From contig CM036753.1 of assembly GCA_020796225.1 (NCBI GenBank), positions 89,060,703 to 89,124,702 of the forward strand: 64,000 bases of DNA. Reading direction: 5' to 3'. This document shows positions 63,449 through 64,000 of the stretch, one piece after another; the stretch's first letter is position 1; every line of letters starts with the position of its first letter. The position numbers and the translations under genes are program-made. This DNA comes from Arion vulgaris. Taxonomy: Eukaryota > Mollusca > Gastropoda > Stylommatophora > Arionidae. The notes beneath the pieces are model-generated. The model was not told where the DNA came from and did no database searches. It saw only the letters and a program-made list of their open reading frames with translations.

Positions 63449-63727
63449 CTAGACTAAAAACAGAAAACCAAAATGTGAGGCTTTGTAACGAATTACATCC
63501 ATTGAAAAGGCATTGTGACTCAGGACGTGATTAGGTCGAAATACAGGTGCGATTGTTCTACATGCCGTATGGGAATGACGGGAACAAAACGTATTCGCGT
63601 TCTCTACACAAATCAGACAGATCACAAAGAGTGGAAGAAAAACACAAGCAACAAACAACATTTAGAAACATGCCTACAGTATAGTAAAATCTGGCATGAC
63701 CCGCAGACAACCTGCTGCGTGAAATGA
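63449..63727 (+). other. Unassigned Cys-rich reading frame
   Basis: From 63515 a 70-codon frame contains YRCDCSTCRMGMTGTKRIRV and HLETCLQYSKIWHDPQTTCC. It is not part of a repeat seen elsewhere in the window. No splice context or family is recognised. Confidence 0.2.
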
Positions 63728-63729
63728 TC

Positions 63730-64000
63730 GCAGTGAATCCTATCTTGCCTTCTGTACCACTGAGCGTTACAGAAAATTTCCTCGTCCGTTAGTGATAGTA
63801 CTGTCCAATTGTGACTAAACCTAATACTAACCATAAAACCAAATAACTTGCTAAGCAAATAAAAAAGAAAGACGAAGCGAATAAAAAATAACTATCAAAT
63901 AAATGTAACTCTAATGTAAACCAATCGTAAAATAAACAAACAACCAGAACAACTAATTAATTAACAAATCAAATGACTGATAAATAATCAACTTTAAATA
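63730..64000. other. No feature recognised
   Basis: AT-rich, A-rich in the last 150 bp. Confidence 0.4.

Overview
The window is AT-rich eukaryotic repeat DNA. There are no operons, no ribosome binding sites and no long host genes. Decayed APE-type non-LTR retrotransposons (LINEs), tRNA-headed SINEs, hAT and Tc1/mariner-type DNA transposons and many minisatellite arrays point to an invertebrate animal. A mollusc or another lophotrochozoan fits the LINE proteins I recognise, but I cannot fix the phylum from the sequence. Most long open frames here are read-throughs of tandem repeats (32, 12, 25, 30, 27 or 49 bp units) and are not genes.

Layout. 1-16 kb: LINE 3' ends and RNase H pieces, several SINEs and five minisatellites. 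17.3-20.4 kb: the most complete LINE, with endonuclease, reverse transcriptase and C-terminal region, broken by at least four frameshifts. 20.4-30 kb: more LINE 3' ends, a SINE nested in a LINE with a 12 bp target duplication, a hAT MITE and two arrays. 30-43 kb: three clean arrays (67 bp, 60 bp, 30 bp), a mariner-type MITE, a decayed RT domain and one candidate host exon (37.0-37.4 kb, minus). 43-50 kb: a satellite-rich block with a 2.6 kb 12 bp array carrying an 886 bp higher-order duplication, a 16-copy array of about 49 bp, a 38 bp array of exactly 20 copies, and a 44 bp array. 51-61 kb: DNA transposons, including a 4302 bp hAT element with 14 bp inverted ends and an intact 8 bp target duplication, inserted in an older LINE. 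61.5-64 kb: a 25 bp array abutting a LINE endonuclease relic.

Main result: several minisatellites appear to be tandem amplifications of LINE 3' ends. At 227-703 and at 15318-15867 the repeat unit is the terminal segment of the adjacent LINE. At 8500-8622 a tail/terminal-segment/tail arrangement looks like an early stage. Other arrays sit directly beside LINE ends (11.7, 47.5, 53.0 and 61.5 kb). Nothing here is a conventional gene system. The only plausible host coding sequence is the short secreted, lipocalin-like frame at 37034-37366.
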